DNA of 64,000 nt from Galeopsis tetrahit. Taxonomy: Eukaryota > Streptophyta > Magnoliopsida > Lamiales > Lamiaceae. Numbering within the stretch: the stretch's first letter is position 1; each line of letters opens with the position of its first letter. The notes under the pieces were generated by a model. That model saw only the letters and a list, made by a program, of their open reading frames with translations. It ran no database searches and was not told the DNA's origin. The stretch spans positions 40,712,141 through 40,776,140 of the forward strand of contig OY776129.1 in NCBI GenBank assembly GCA_963675135.1, written 5' to 3'. The position numbers were made by a program, and so were the translations under genes. This document shows, in pieces, positions 1 to 11,629 of this stretch.

Positions 1-244
1 AAGTTACGGGCCTAAAATATATAATCCCGCCTGAAATATCAGTACACTGTACGCCATCCACATGAAATCCAGTGTTCAATGCATTCTTATTATTGAAATT
101 TCCTATCTTGGTCTTTATAGGCTTGGATTCATTGAACCATGCTTTGCATTGTGTGGGGTCCATAATGGTTCATATATATATAATTAATAGCACTAAAAGT
201 AGCAGCTGCTGGAAGCAAAGGAATGTAAGTCAATCAAAATATAC

Positions 245-3200
245 CTGGTGATAATACGTTGGCATCCAAGTAAGAAGAATAAAAGTTCCCCAATTGTGGC
301 AAAAATGAGATACTATGAGGGCCCACACAGGTGGTTTGGATAGTATCGATCTCCATGGTATTGATTTAACACGTTCCTTTGATGTGCAGTTGGCCAAAAT
401 CAGCTTCTTTTCTGCAGGCAGCAGTTCAGGATCCTCAAGAGGTGAGCTTTGTGCCTACATTTGCATTCCTTGTCACTGAACACTATTTCTTATTTAAAAG
501 CTGGAAAATGATTCCTATGTTGAGAAAAAACTCACCTTACTAAGCCATAAAGCAAACCAAACAGTGCCTAGAGAACCAAATGAAAAGAAGACAGATGGCC
601 AGCCAAACTTGTGGATCAACATTGGTGAAAATGCAAGACCAGTTACAGATCCAAGATACATCCCACTGTAAACCAATGCTAACGATCTACTTCTCTCTGA
701 TACTGGGACCCATTTTGACAGTATATTATTCATCGCTGGCATCGCAACACCCTGCAAGAGAGTCATCTAACTTACTTGGAGAGAGAGAGAACTGAAATAT
801 TGATTGGGTGTGAAAATTAGGGAAGGCAATTCCGGATATGACACGAAAACGATACGAAAATTGTGGGTTAGTGTTAAGGCTTATTGCATTTGTGTCGTTA
901 TCGTGTCGACACGATAAGGACACAAAATTTTCATGTCGTGTTCGTGTCAACTTGTTAATCTTGAAACAAAGTTTCGATTATATACATGACTTGGTATTTG
1001 TAATTCTATTAGAGATTTTGTACTTATCGTGCCATATCGTGTCGACATGAATTTTTCATGTTCGTGCGTGTTAGCTCAAATTCTTATTGTGTTGTGTTTG
1101 TGTTTAGTCTTATTGTGTCGATGTCAAACACGACACGAAAACACAAATTGCCACCTTTAGTGAAAATCAAGCCTTACTTACGGTCACATGATTCTTGACA
1201 CAGCATTATAAACTAAGGGCATGAAAAAAAAAAACGTCACTGACCTCACCGACACCCATGAAAGCACGAACCACGAGTAAATAAGGCAAACCAAGTTTGG
1301 CTGCAATAGGTGTGAGCATTGTGGCTATTGACCACCAAACTACACCAAATCCTAAAACAAACTTGCCACCAACAGTGTCGGCCCATATACCACCTGCAAT
1401 CTGAGCTTCATGTCATTTAGTCATTAACAAATCAATATGATATCAACTGCCCAAGAGAAACGAAGGGATAACAAGAGGTATTCAAGAAAATCCGCCAACT
1501 CCAAGTCCAACCAAATCACTCTCTACACCAAACAGGTTGTGCCAAAACATTAGATAAACGGGACTTTAGAATTTAATCAAAACCGCATTGCCTTACATGG
1601 CTTGATTACCTTTTTTTTACTAAAACTGCACAGTAATAACAGCGAATATTAAGTTTATTTTTTATGTATACTTTTAATTATACTATTTATTTAGATTTAA
1701 TATTGATGATTAATTACTAAATAGTTCTGTGCTCATAATCTTTTCCCTGACAAAGATTTCTTATTTTCATTAGTCCCATACAGAATTTTACTTTTCATTA
1801 ACCTCAAACCTTAAGATAAGGAAATGCCTACTCAGTTTTAGTTAAACAAAAAATCCCCTAATACATATTTTTGAAATGTGGTAATTGCTACTATCGATGA
1901 TAAATTTATCATTTCAATGACAAAAGGATTAAAGTATTCTAGTAACATATATAAATGACACCATGTGATGCGTTAAAGGTTACCTCAAACTCGTGTTTAA
2001 TTTATACCACAATACTTTGATAAATCTATATAGATATTGTGTCATAATAACTCATAAGGATAATTTAAAGATGTTTTTGTTATGGAGTAATGTACATTTG
2101 GTAAGAATATTTAAATAGTCAATTATAAAGTAAATGAACTTAAACTGCCAAAAAAGGCCCAAAACCACAACGAACCACACCAAACTGTGCTTCATAGAAT
2201 CATATTCAGTTTGAAAAACTTCAATTATTTCCTTCATGTCATTAACCTAACCACACTTGCCAATTCCGTTTGGAATTAGTGGAAAACCACACAAACGCCA
2301 CTATAGTCGCCTCTAGGGATAACAATGAGGTAAGCAAGCTAAATTTAGAATTTTGTTTTAAAGCTAGATGAATATAGGGAAACTAATACTTTGAACTCAT
2401 ATTGAGCATCCCACAAGTAGTCTCCACATTAATTCATGCGGATGTGACTATTAACTCTTCATAATATATATATTTTTTTAAAAGACAAATTAAGATTTCA
2501 GGCCTCAATATAAGTCGAGAATTATTGTGCAGATGAAAACAACATTAATATTTCATAAAACAAGTAGGGTTATCTCCGTACCTGAGTGAGGAGGTAACCC
2601 CAGAAAAAAGAAGATTGAATTAAACCAACAGTTGTTGGACTCCAGTTGAACTCTGATGCCATTGGAAGTATTGCAATGCTCATGTTTACCTGAAAGAGTA
2701 TATATATGCTTAGTTCATGACAAAAAATGGAGTTGATCTCAGGAAAAATAAACTGGGAGATTAAGGCAAAGTTTCTATGCAGAATCTAATTTTCCCCAAT
2801 TTGGCACCTTTACTCATGAAATGAAATTTCTCCTCAAATTCAGAATTTTGTCAGACAACTATGCTGGAAAAAAAAAATCTAACACCAAAAAATACCAAAA
2901 CCCCATGTAGTCCAACTTACAAGATAAAAATACCAAATATTATACTATATCTGGAATACAATTCTCAATCACTGTAGGACTTTTTAATTAAAATTAAAGG
3001 CTAATGCCATAAAATACAGACACACTGATGTTTTGCATGGATGGCCGGATGCCTCAACCCATTATTCACCAATCATTAGATAAGTATCAGTCAGTGTAAT
3101 AAAAGGACTTAATGAATTTATGAAACTTCCAAAGTTACAAATGCATTAGTTTCATAGTGTAATTTTGCAATAAGGTGTCCATACAAATGCAATTTTAAGT

Positions 3201-3903
3201 TTCATAGGGTAACACCAAGAATGATTCTCGATCACCTCCTCTCGATAATCCTAGACTAGAAGCTCTCTAATTATTCAAATACAACAAACCACCTTGGGGC
3301 TAAAAGCTCTACATAGATTCAAAAGCATGCTCTAAGTTCATCCACCAAATTTCATTTATTCTTTTCGATTGTATGATGATAACAGGCCACCTCAAACCCA
3401 AAGTTTTAGGTACAAGTTAATGTTTGATGATTGAGTGTAATTAACACAAACTACATCAAGAATGTATTCAATAAATGCTACACCAAATTTTCAACTGCAA
3501 GTGGCCCATATAAAAGGGACAAGGAAAGCATACTTACTCTATCCATATTGCAAAGCAGGAAAGCTGAGAAGCAGAGAAGCACGATAACCCATCGCCTCGG
3601 GAACAGTTCCCACCACGGCAGCGTAATCGCTTCCTCGCCGCCGTCAACCACTTGCTGAAACTGAACAGACTCCGGCGGCGATTCCGAAACACGCTCGGCC
3701 TTTACATCCGCCCTCACTCTTCCCCCCTTTATCCTAAAAACAAAGACATTCCTACCATGAATGGAGCTCAAATGGGCCCTTCGACAAGGGCATAATTGCA
3801 ATTCGGGCTTAGATTTTGGGGGAAAAGCAGTAGTTCTTGAGGAGATAGTGAGGTGGGGTTTTGGAGCAGAATGCAGGGAAATGAGTAAAGCTCTGGCGTT
3901 CAT
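245..3903 (-). CDS. PHT4;4: Plastid anion/phosphate transporter of the PHT4;4 (ANTR2) type, 3' part outside window
   Basis: Major facilitator superfamily carrier of the plant PHT4/ANTR family; family members move inorganic phosphate or ascorbate across the chloroplast envelope. Five exons can be read on the minus strand: 3903-3538, 2689-2582, 1400-1245, 751-536 and 454-245. All are in phase 0 with GT-AG borders and give 352 codons. The Ser/Arg-rich start looks like a transit peptide. It is followed by the first membrane segment (RRWVIVLLCFSAFLLCNMDR), then VNMSIAILPM, GLIQSSFFWGYLLTQ, GIWADTVGGK, LLVVRAFMGVGEGVAMPAMN, SERSRSLALVYSGMYLGS and SHFCHNWGTFILLTWMPTYY, all close to Arabidopsis PHT4;4. 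The ATG at 3903 opens the transit peptide. Remaining exons would lie left of base 1; bases 1-244 show no homologous exon. PHT4;4 versus a sister paralogue cannot be settled here. Confidence 0.88.
822..1155. repeat. Dispersed repeat in a PHT4 intron, probable non-autonomous DNA transposon
   Basis: The segment lies inside the intron between exons 1245-1400 and 536-751. It is dense in alternating GTGTCG / CGACAC words, including the palindrome ATCGTGTCGACACGAT at 900-915. It is bounded by inverted GGCAATT (825-831) and AATTGCC (1146-1152). Repeats of this word composition are common in plant genomes. Superfamily and exact ends are uncertain; no clear target-site duplication was found. Confidence 0.4.
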
Positions 3904-5179
3904 AGCTGGACAGCCGAACGCAGAAAATTACAGTGAAATAGGGGCCTCTATTCAATCATTTCAAGAATTGGAAATGGTGAGAATTCTGGTGAAAATAGAG
4001 GATTTTTTTTGGGCACTGGTGGTTGCTAAAACACCTGTCCCTGGAAACAACAGGATAAAATAGGTGATATCACATCTTAGATATTTTAGTTTGATGCTCA
4101 TGAATTTCCAGTATTGTGGGTCAAAATGCATAATTTGTGGTTAAGATCTTAGCAGAGCAATTTGTACAAATACTATTTTTTTTTTATTTTTTTTAGGGTA
4201 ACTTCTACTTCATTTTATTTCATATTTCTGTTTCATCTACTAGATTATTAATACATGTTTCTTGATTTACACACGTCAAGTTCATTAATTATTTTCTCAC
4301 CATTCACATGTCAATTTTTTTTTTATCTATCTATGCTATCAAATATAGAGTGAAACATCAAATATTTAAATATGAAATAGGAGTAGATGATTTAAATAGC
4401 TACAAATACACTCATATAAAAGTGCTAAATTTAGTCAAATATATTAAAATGAGAATGAATAATTTTTATTGGAACGAACGAAAAAAAGAAAATTGTGGAC
4501 GAAGAAAGTATTGATTATGCTAAGCTGGTTAGATAGAGAAAAAAAATGATAACGTTCGGAGTTTTCGTTGTGTCCAATGAGTTGTGTAAGAGAAATAAAA
4601 GATAGTGAAGAGTGAAGACAGATAAAATAAAAATATATAATAGCAATTTTATAATTTTAATTAGGAAAAAAAATAGTAATAACATTTAATATGACCCTTA
4701 CCAAAAATTATAAAAAAATACAACATTTAATAGGACTATCAGGAAGTCTTTTGAATTAACTTGATTGTCTAATTTGAGAGCTTGAATGTGAATTGTTGAT
4801 GCAATTTGATATGAACCTAGTGATCCCGGATCCAATATAAATGTTCAAATCGTAACGCAAGATCTGATCAGACTTAACTCTTGTTTGTAATGATCAAATT
4901 GGGTAAATCTCTAACAAAGATATAACATGACTGAGCAAGACTCGATTCAATTCATAATATGTTGGAGTATTAATTTACTATATCATGCTTCAGCTCTGAA
5001 GTGGAGTATCTTCCATGATAAAACATAAAACTCGTAACTAAATCAAACATGAGGTGAACTTGTTGAAAATCGTGATTAGAAAGTGGTAAATGTGTTGTCT
5101 TGATATTCTTGGTACAACTGACAATATAATTATTCGATACATTTTCTCATTTAAATTGAATATATTGATGCATTCTCAA
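3904..5179. other. Upstream region of the PHT4 gene, AT-rich
   Basis: Divergent intergenic DNA upstream of the minus-strand transporter. The first ~170 bases are relatively GC-rich and probably hold the 5' UTR and promoter. From about 4170 the sequence is AT-rich with a long T tract. No further gene or repeat with definable ends was seen. Confidence 0.4.
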
Positions 5180-6041
5180 TTTTATTTTATTTTTGACAAT
5201 AGGTAGAATTACAAATAGGGAATAAATTACATTTCAACACCCTCACCTATTCTTAAAGTAGAGTTCTACCAAAAGACCACATAATTCCAAACTCAATCGT
5301 GAGAGAGTGGAAGGGTCATCGAGCAAGCCAACATTCCTTGAAGCTCCGCGATCTAAGAAGATAGCAAATCGGCTCCAGAGAAGGAACAGATTGTCGCACA
5401 CAACGACTCGTACTACAAATCTTCCAAATCTTATAAGTACGGACCCAAGGGCTACCAGCTCCAACAGGCACAACAAAGCGCCATCATGGGAAAACCCGTA
5501 AACGGGAAGAAAACCCATCTCATCAGGGAGGAAACCATAACAACAGGGGAAAACTAAAATACAGTAGACGGAAAATAACAACGTAGGAAGAAAAAGACAC
5601 TAAAAAAAACACCAGATATAAACTAGAAAACAAACTAAAATAACATGCAAAAGCATAAAAACGAAAATAAAATGAGATCAAACGGATAACTCACCCGATC
5701 GGCCACTGTGGCTCCGACGGGGAGATTCACCCATTGATCCCAACAAAATCCCTGAAAATGACTCCTTCACCCACTGAAAAATCTGAACAGAACGGCGGTG
5801 CGGCGGCGCTACAGGCGGCGATGCGGCATTAAAAGAGGCAGCGGCGGAATGGACGGTGATGCAGCGGTGCAGAGACTAGTTTTCCAACAGAAACGATGGG
5901 CGGCGATAATTTTGGTGTGTGAAGGAAGGCTGTAGTGGAATGTGAAGAGGGGCGGTAGTGGGGTAAGAAGAGGTGGGCGGTGGTGGTTTTGGGATTTTAG
6001 AGAGAGAAGCTCTCAATCCTACTGCTTCCTTCCTCCGCTAC
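5180..6041 (-). mobile_element. Retroposed sequence (LINE-derived or similar), 862 bp, with 9-bp target-site duplication
   Basis: The 9-bp word CATTCTCAA flanks the segment exactly on both sides (5171-5179 and 6042-6050). Read on the minus strand it begins with a GC-rich leader (about 6040-5750, rich in GCCGCC). It then has a short ORF opening MGESPRRSHSGRSG near 5733 directly followed by GTGAGT, next a T-rich stretch, and finally a second GC-richer part (5580-5230) with a 112-codon open frame of no recognised family. It ends in an A-rich tail (ATAAAATAAAA) just before the duplication. Tail plus target-site duplication indicates insertion through an RNA intermediate. A deleted LINE is the simplest explanation; a retroposed host transcript is possible. 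Confidence 0.55.
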
Positions 6042-6050
6042 CATTCTCAA

Positions 6051-6494
6051 AATTTATTTAATATGAAAATTGGCAATAAAAAAATGATGAGAACACATGT
6101 GAAACTACTTCGAATGATTATCAAATTCACTCGAAGTAGGGGGAGTAGTTGATGAAGAATAATATGTCATCTCCTAAAGTTGGACTCGAGTTCGTACACA
6201 GAGTAGATAATTATAAGGCCACGGTTATACGCACACACGTGATTGTGGAGGACACCCACTCACTTAGCACACCCAACATATGATGAGTACACTCCCCATT
6301 AAAGATCTAAAATAACCTTCTCATTTAAATCCTAATTCTCTCCCTATCAGCCAGCCTCACTCATTCCAGTTCCGCTGTTCCAGATACAAACCTTACAACT
6401 TTCCATTTTCTTCATTTCTTCTCATTTGCCCCACAACTTTTCTTCCAATTCGGTCGCGAAATCGCCTCCCAAACTAAACCCCTCTCTCACCAAA
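6051..6494. promoter_or_regulatory. Upstream region of the mS26-like gene
   Basis: About 440 bases between the retroposed element and the ATG at 6495. The last 150 bases are pyrimidine-rich, typical of a plant 5' UTR (about 6350-6494). No specific promoter element can be assigned with confidence. Confidence 0.35.
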
Positions 6495-7851
6495 ATGTCG
6501 CTTTCCCGTCAAATACTACGGCGATCCGCCACACTCCGTCACTTCTCTACCTCTCTTGCAACAACCACATCTGAATCTGAATCCTCCCACCGCCACCACC
6601 ACGATTTCCTCCCCCCGACGTCCTACATAAACTCCTGGAAGCCCCCTCGAAACCCTAAGGAAGCCAACAACCAGTTGGCTTTCCTCCGTCGCGATTACGA
6701 CCGTAAAGTGAAAGAGATGCGGAAGGAGTACATCAAAGAAGTGGAGCTCCTGAGAATCGAGAAACTGAGGAAAGATGAGGCTAGAAGGGAGGCGTTGAGG
6801 ATTGCCAACGAGGAGAAGAGAGCGGCAAAAGCCGCTAAGAAGAAGGCTGAGGCCATTGAGAGACAAGCCGCCGAACAAGAATTCCGCCAAATGTTGGTAC
6901 GTGAAATTGCATTTCTACCCTTGGGGCTGTTTCATTACCTTTCGCTTTATTTCTTTGTATACTGCTCTGCCATTTCCCCATTTTCATGATACAATTTACA
7001 TTTACTATGTTTTTATGTATGTGTAATTGGGGCAATATTTATGTTTGGAGTTTCTTGTGAACAATTTTGGAACATATGTCTCTGGAAGATTAGAAATTCT
7101 CCAGATTATAGCTAGTGAGAGATTCAAATATCATATAGTTATTAACTAATTTTTTTCATAATTGCAGTTGAAACTCTAGTTATTAGCTGTTTAGCTACTA
7201 TAATTGGACTTCCATTTATCTGGGGTGGTATATGGTTCTTGCCGCATCTTATGAACGTGCATTTCTAGTGTGCTTGCTATTCTGTTTTGAGTCATACAAC
7301 ATGGTGTGTGCTGTGTTATGTGTTAATCGTTTTTTAAATGTAATTTTCGCATATGCTTTGATATGGAGCCCAATGTGGGGGGTTTTTAGTGGCAAGTACA
7401 AGTAATTTGTGTTGAAAGCCGGCTTTATAAGGAACCATTGGGTTCTATATCTTGGTTGTATATATATATTTATATTTTTCCCATTGTTTCATGTTTCTTC
7501 ATTCCAGGAGTGTTTTTCCGTTAAAATATTAAAACAGAAAACTTTGATCATATGCTGCCTGTTAGAAACCAAATTTTCAGTATAGGACTACTTTGATTTC
7601 CTTATTTTCCCTCTCTAAGTTAAATTACTTACAAGTGATTTAATTCTACTCGTTTGGTGCAGATGAAAGAAAGAGCAGAGAAGCTTGAATATTGGAGGGT
7701 GAGAGAGAAGAAATTCGAGCAGAAAAAGAAGGAGAAGAATGAGCTTTTGCGTAGACAAAGTTCTCTGTGGGTTTATGAATCTGAGATAGAGAAGCAGGCA
7801 TTTAATGACATCATTTCAAATTCTAAGTCACATCAAGGATTCGTTTACTGA
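6495..7851 (+). CDS. Small basic mitochondrial protein, candidate mitoribosomal protein mS26
   Basis: Two exons, 6495-6896 and 7663-7851, joined at GT-AG borders in phase 0 (donor GTACGT, acceptor TGCAG), give 196 residues. The N terminus (MSLSRQILRRSATLRHFSTS) is a typical mitochondrial presequence: Arg/Ser-rich, without acid residues. From about residue 65 to 180 the protein is one charged helix rich in Lys, Arg, Glu and Ala, followed by a short tail (SSLWVYESEIEK). Animal mS26, a small-subunit mitoribosomal protein, has the same plan: a presequence, a long R/E-rich helix, a short tail and about 200 residues. The match is by architecture, so the name is an inference; plant databases often call such proteins golgin- or NST1-like. 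An upstream in-frame TTG at 6426 is not a credible start. The gene itself looks intact. Confidence 0.7.
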
Positions 7852-8400
7852 GAATCATGGATGGTATCCGGTAACCGATCTCATTTCTAAGTTAAACCTT
7901 AATAATAATGTTGTGTTATCTTCGATTTTGAGTTTGTCTGAACAAAAAGCAAAAGTTGAGAGTTCCGGGCCTGGGATAAATTACCTTAAGTACATGCATA
8001 ACCAATTTTATCATCTAATGATATGCTGCTGCTTTAGGAGTATTAGTTCTAAGAAGATGACATTAGTAGATGGAATCATGGAAATGCATGCTTCGATGGC
8101 ATTGATGAGGTATTTTGCTAGATAGACCTCTCTTTGAGAATAAGCTCTCCAAAATACAGTATGTATGAATATTGAATTAGATTGTTTGAGGCTTCCACAG
8201 CTATGTTATGCTTTATTGGAGAAAAGCTATTTAATGGTGAAGTTGAATGTCCATTGATGATGGTGTTTTGAGTGTGAGTGGCATTAGTTAGTGGTGTTTT
8301 GTAGAATAGTTTCTTATTTAAATTTGTCAAATTCTGAAACAATAATATTCCCCAAATTTGTGTGAAATGATTTTACTTTAAAACGAGTTACAAACTAATC
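7852..8400. other. 3' flank of the mS26-like gene
   Basis: Contains the probable 3' UTR. A 106-codon open frame at 7805-8125 overlaps the real exon in another frame and shows no family resemblance. Nothing else is recognisable. Confidence 0.4.
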
Positions 8401-9108
8401 CTCCCTTCGTCCCCTCCTTGATGACCCATTTTGTCATTTTGGGTGTCCCTTAGTTGATGACACATTATTTAAAATAGCAAAAACACTTTTAAACAAGGGA
8501 TTATAGTTTTTTTAGTCCTTTAAGTTGGACTAATTTTGAATTTGGTCCTGATGAATACACATTTTGATTTTGGTCCCATAAGTTGATCGAAATTTTGAAT
8601 TCAGTCCAATTACTACCATTGTAGGTGAATAAACCGGTCAAATTCTTAGCTCGTGTGCAATTCAAATCAACTGTGAATTTGCTCATGTGCAGAAAAATGC
8701 AAAAATCAATAGATTTGATCGATTTATTTACCTCAAATGGTAGTAATTGGACTGAATTCAAAATTTCGACCAACTTATAGGACTAAAATCAAAATGTGTA
8801 TTCCATCGGGACCAAATTCAAAATTAGTCCAACTTAAAGGACTAAAAAAACTTTAATCCCTTTAAACAATTCCCTTCAAACATCACAATATTACAACAAA
8901 TGTCACTTCTTTATTAAACTAAGTGCCTATTTGCTATATGGGTTTAGAGGTGGGTTAGATGTGTAAACCCACCACAACCCATGTTTGCTAGAATTTTTCC
9001 ATAAAGTTGAAAAGTCTGTAACACTTTTTTTTATAATACTAATAAACAATTCATTCGTTAAAACCCGTGTTCAATAGTTTTGTATCATCAATTAGGGGAC
9101 GGAGGGAG
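8401..9108. mobile_element. Stowaway-type MITE, split by a nested MITE
   Basis: The left end CTCCCTTCGTCCCC and the right end (reverse complement CTCCCTCCGTCCCC) form the terminal inverted repeat used by Stowaway (Tc1/mariner) MITEs. The similarity continues inwards (TTGATGA). TA follows the right end; the left TA has decayed. Without the insert at 8488-8860 the element would be about 335 bp. Confidence 0.7.
8497..8860. mobile_element. Mutator-type MITE with >100-bp terminal inverted repeats and 9-bp TSD
   Basis: A 364-bp foldback element whose ends both read GGGATTAWAGTTTTTTTAGT. The inverted repeats run for well over 100 bases each (to about 8615 and from about 8740). It is flanked by the exact 9-bp duplication TTTAAACAA (8488-8496 and 8861-8869), the length expected for Mutator-like transposition. 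It sits inside the Stowaway-type element and is therefore the younger insertion. Confidence 0.85.
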
Positions 9109-10545
9109 TATAAATTAATATTTACACTTTTAAAGTGTTAAAACATCATGTTCAAATTATGTGAGATCAAATTATGTAAGATGATCTCACGGATGACTGA
9201 ATTGATTTTATTTTTAATACTAGTATTAGTATTACGCATATGCATAAATTAAATAGTTCAAATATAAGTTGCATAATTGGCCGATTGGATTGTAACTAAT
9301 TTGTCGTTGTAAATTAATAATCATGTTAATTTTTTTAAAGTCAAAATCTCAGTTTATTAGCCGCTGTAAATATCATTTGATACTTCCATCACAATGTTCG
9401 GAGGGTCGTGCCACACCTGAGTATTAGGAAAAGTCCTAGCAACCCTAGCAAGTCGAAAAATAAGTATGGGACGGAGTTTTAAAGTTTAAACGAATATCCT
9501 ATTTTAGATTCATAAACTTGTACCAAAAGCAAATGGATAAATAAGCACTGACGGAGGGAATAATAAATTTAGGGCCGCACTTATGTGCAATATTTCACGT
9601 GAAATATTAGGATATTTAAGGAAGGGTCAAAATTCGCGGATTTGTAGCGGGTTTAACCGGTCAAACAAATATTTCCTTAAAAATCGCGCAAAAGTCGCGC
9701 GCAGGAGACTAACAGGATAACGGGTTTCAGGCCTATGTTACTATAAATGTAATTATATGTTACTGCAAGACCAAATATGTGTTACTGTAAATACAAATAA
9801 CACATAAATTGACTTTTTCACAAAAATATTAATATAAATTAATTCAAGGAAGGATAAAACAGAAAATTTTGTTCTTAATTCGTGTTACTATAAATACAAT
9901 TATATGTTACTGTACGGAAAAATACGTGTTACTGTAAGGACAAGTAACACACAATTGACTTTTGAGTAACATATATTTTACCTTAAAGTAAACACAAGTG
10001 TATTACTTTATAGAGAAAGATGTGTTACTGTATATATAAAACGTCATTATTGAGAGAGAATGGGATATGGACATTAAAAAAGACGAAGAACAATAATTAA
10101 AAACACGAAAAACACAATCATGTTGAATAGTTTATCAATCCCTCCAATTGTAAAGACATAATTATCAACAATTAATTGAAATAAATCCGTGTGGTATTAT
10201 TGTTGATTTTTTTTTTCATTCATGAATTTATTCATATCGCCTTATTTCGTAATTAGTAGATCAGAAATCTGAAACAGAATAGATTTTCTGGAAAAAAAAA
10301 AATTAGCGCATCACGATCAGAAAATTTTGTTCAGATTTCTGAAGTTTTTTTTTTTTTTAATGGAACGCTTCACACAGCGCAGAAGAGAAGAGAGAAGAAA
10401 GTTGCGCAGAAGAAGAAGAAGGGAGAGAAAGAAAAGAAGGAACCGCACGAAGAGAGAAGAAAGCTGCGCAGAAGAAGAAGGGAGAGAAAGAAGGAACCTA
10501 CTACCGGTTAGAAATAAAAGAAAAGGTCAAATTGCACCATAAGCG
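9109..10545. other. Gene-free AT-rich stretch with local repeats
   Basis: No coding gene was recognised. It holds a diverged direct repeat (9735-9812 and 9882-9963) built from GTTACTRTAA words, a 20-bp palindrome (9589-9608), and a purine-only AGAAGA-rich block (about 10375-10500) whose 71-codon open frame is low-complexity Arg/Lys/Glu. Confidence 0.45.
9589..9608. other. Perfect 20-bp palindrome centred on a G-box core
   Basis: AATATTTCACGTGAAATATT is a perfect palindrome centred on CACGTG, the core bound by plant bZIP and bHLH factors. It lies in gene-free DNA about 1.7 kb downstream of the mS26-like gene, so a regulatory role is only a possibility. Confidence 0.4.
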
Positions 10546-11320
10546 TAGAGCCGTCAAAACGGGTTGGGCCCGTTGGGCTAGCCCGCCCCGCCACTTAAAA
10601 CAGTGGGTTGGGCCAAGATTTTCTAGGACCGCTAGGAGGCGGGCCCAGGCGGGCTGGCCCGTTTGGGCCGCGGTCTTAGGCGGGTTGGGGCGGGCTTTGG
10701 CGGGCTGGCCCGCCAATTTAAAATTTTTTTAAAAAAAATATTTTATTTAATTAAAAAATATAAAAAACAATCTATAATAAACCTAACTAGGAGTAAAAAC
10801 TCTAGAGCAATCGCATTTTTTCTCTTCTTTCTTCATTTTTTGAATTTATGTACACATAATATATATATATATATTACTGTTTGTAATATATTATACAATT
10901 AATAATAACATTATTCCTATTTAGTTTTTTTTGTTCTTAATTAATAATTACGGTAATTCTTCATATTTATTCCTTTTATATACAATAGATTGAAAATATA
11001 CCTTTTTCTTGATGAATATTCATGTTCTTAATTATAGACTAAAAAATTTGGGACCAAAATTGTGTACAAAAAGAGTATATTACTGTTCTTAATTATGTAT
11101 TACTGTATTTTTTTATGTTTTTTGATGTATTTAATAATTATTTTGTAAAAAAAAATAAAAAAAATTTGGCCCGCCAAAACCCGCTGCCCGCCTATTTTTG
11201 GGTTGGGTTGAGGTTTTGGCAGCCCGCCTGACAAACGGGTTGGCCCGCCCTGCCCCGCCAAATGACGGGCTTTTGCGGTTTTGGCCCGCCCCGCCCCGCC
11301 GGCCCGTCTTGACAGGTCTA
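10546..11320. mobile_element. Non-autonomous hAT element with 8-bp TSD
   Basis: Ends read TAGAGCCGTCAAAACGGG on the left and TAGACCTGTCAAGACGGG on the right (reverse complement), a hAT-like terminal inverted repeat. The exact 8-bp duplication CATAAGCG flanks it (10538-10545 and 11321-11328), the hAT length. The subterminal 150 bases on both sides are GC-rich with repeated GGCGGGC / GCCCGCC words, probable transposase-binding sites. The 400-bp middle is AT-rich and codes for nothing. It contrasts sharply in base composition with its surroundings. Confidence 0.85.
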
Positions 11321-11629
11321 CATAAGCGTAAAATATTGTATATAAGTTTTTACCATAAATTTAATATTTAATAATAATATCTTATCAATAATATTAATTA
11401 TAATTTCAACAATAAATAATAGGAGTACTGTAATCTTTACAATGTATATTTGACAGTATTTCTCTTTCCTATGTGGCTTACTCTAGATTTGTTTATTTTG
11501 AAATCCTGCAATTTCCTTTGTTTGATGTACCTGCTTATTTTATCTTTCTCTGTTTAATATTAATAAAAATTTGTGTGTAAAATTATTTCTCAAATTTGTG
11601 TGTAAAATTATTTCTCTCTCTCCGTTTTC
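11321..11629. other. AT-rich spacer between the hAT element and the palindrome
   Basis: Begins with the 8-bp hAT duplication. A short direct repeat (AATTTGTGTGTAAAATTATT) occurs twice, at 11568-11587 and 11593-11612, just before the left arm of the palindrome. Nothing else was recognised. Confidence 0.4.

Noticed and set aside
1..244. A sixth PHT4 exon at the left edge
   Set aside because: Neither strand gives the expected family sequence after exon 5; the next exon must lie outside the window.
5307..5501. 64-codon plus-strand frame
   Set aside because: It is in the retroposed element and antisense to its orientation; no family resemblance.
6426..6494. Upstream start giving a longer mS26-like protein
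   Set aside because: The codon at 6426 is TTG, not ATG. The ATG at 6495 begins a typical mitochondrial presequence.
7805..8125. 106-codon plus-strand open frame
   Set aside because: It overlaps the true second exon in another frame, runs into the 3' UTR and shows no conserved motif.
10327..10542. Basic Arg/Lys/Glu-rich 71-codon frame
   Set aside because: It lies in a purine-only low-complexity AGAAGA block; no conserved motif or start context.
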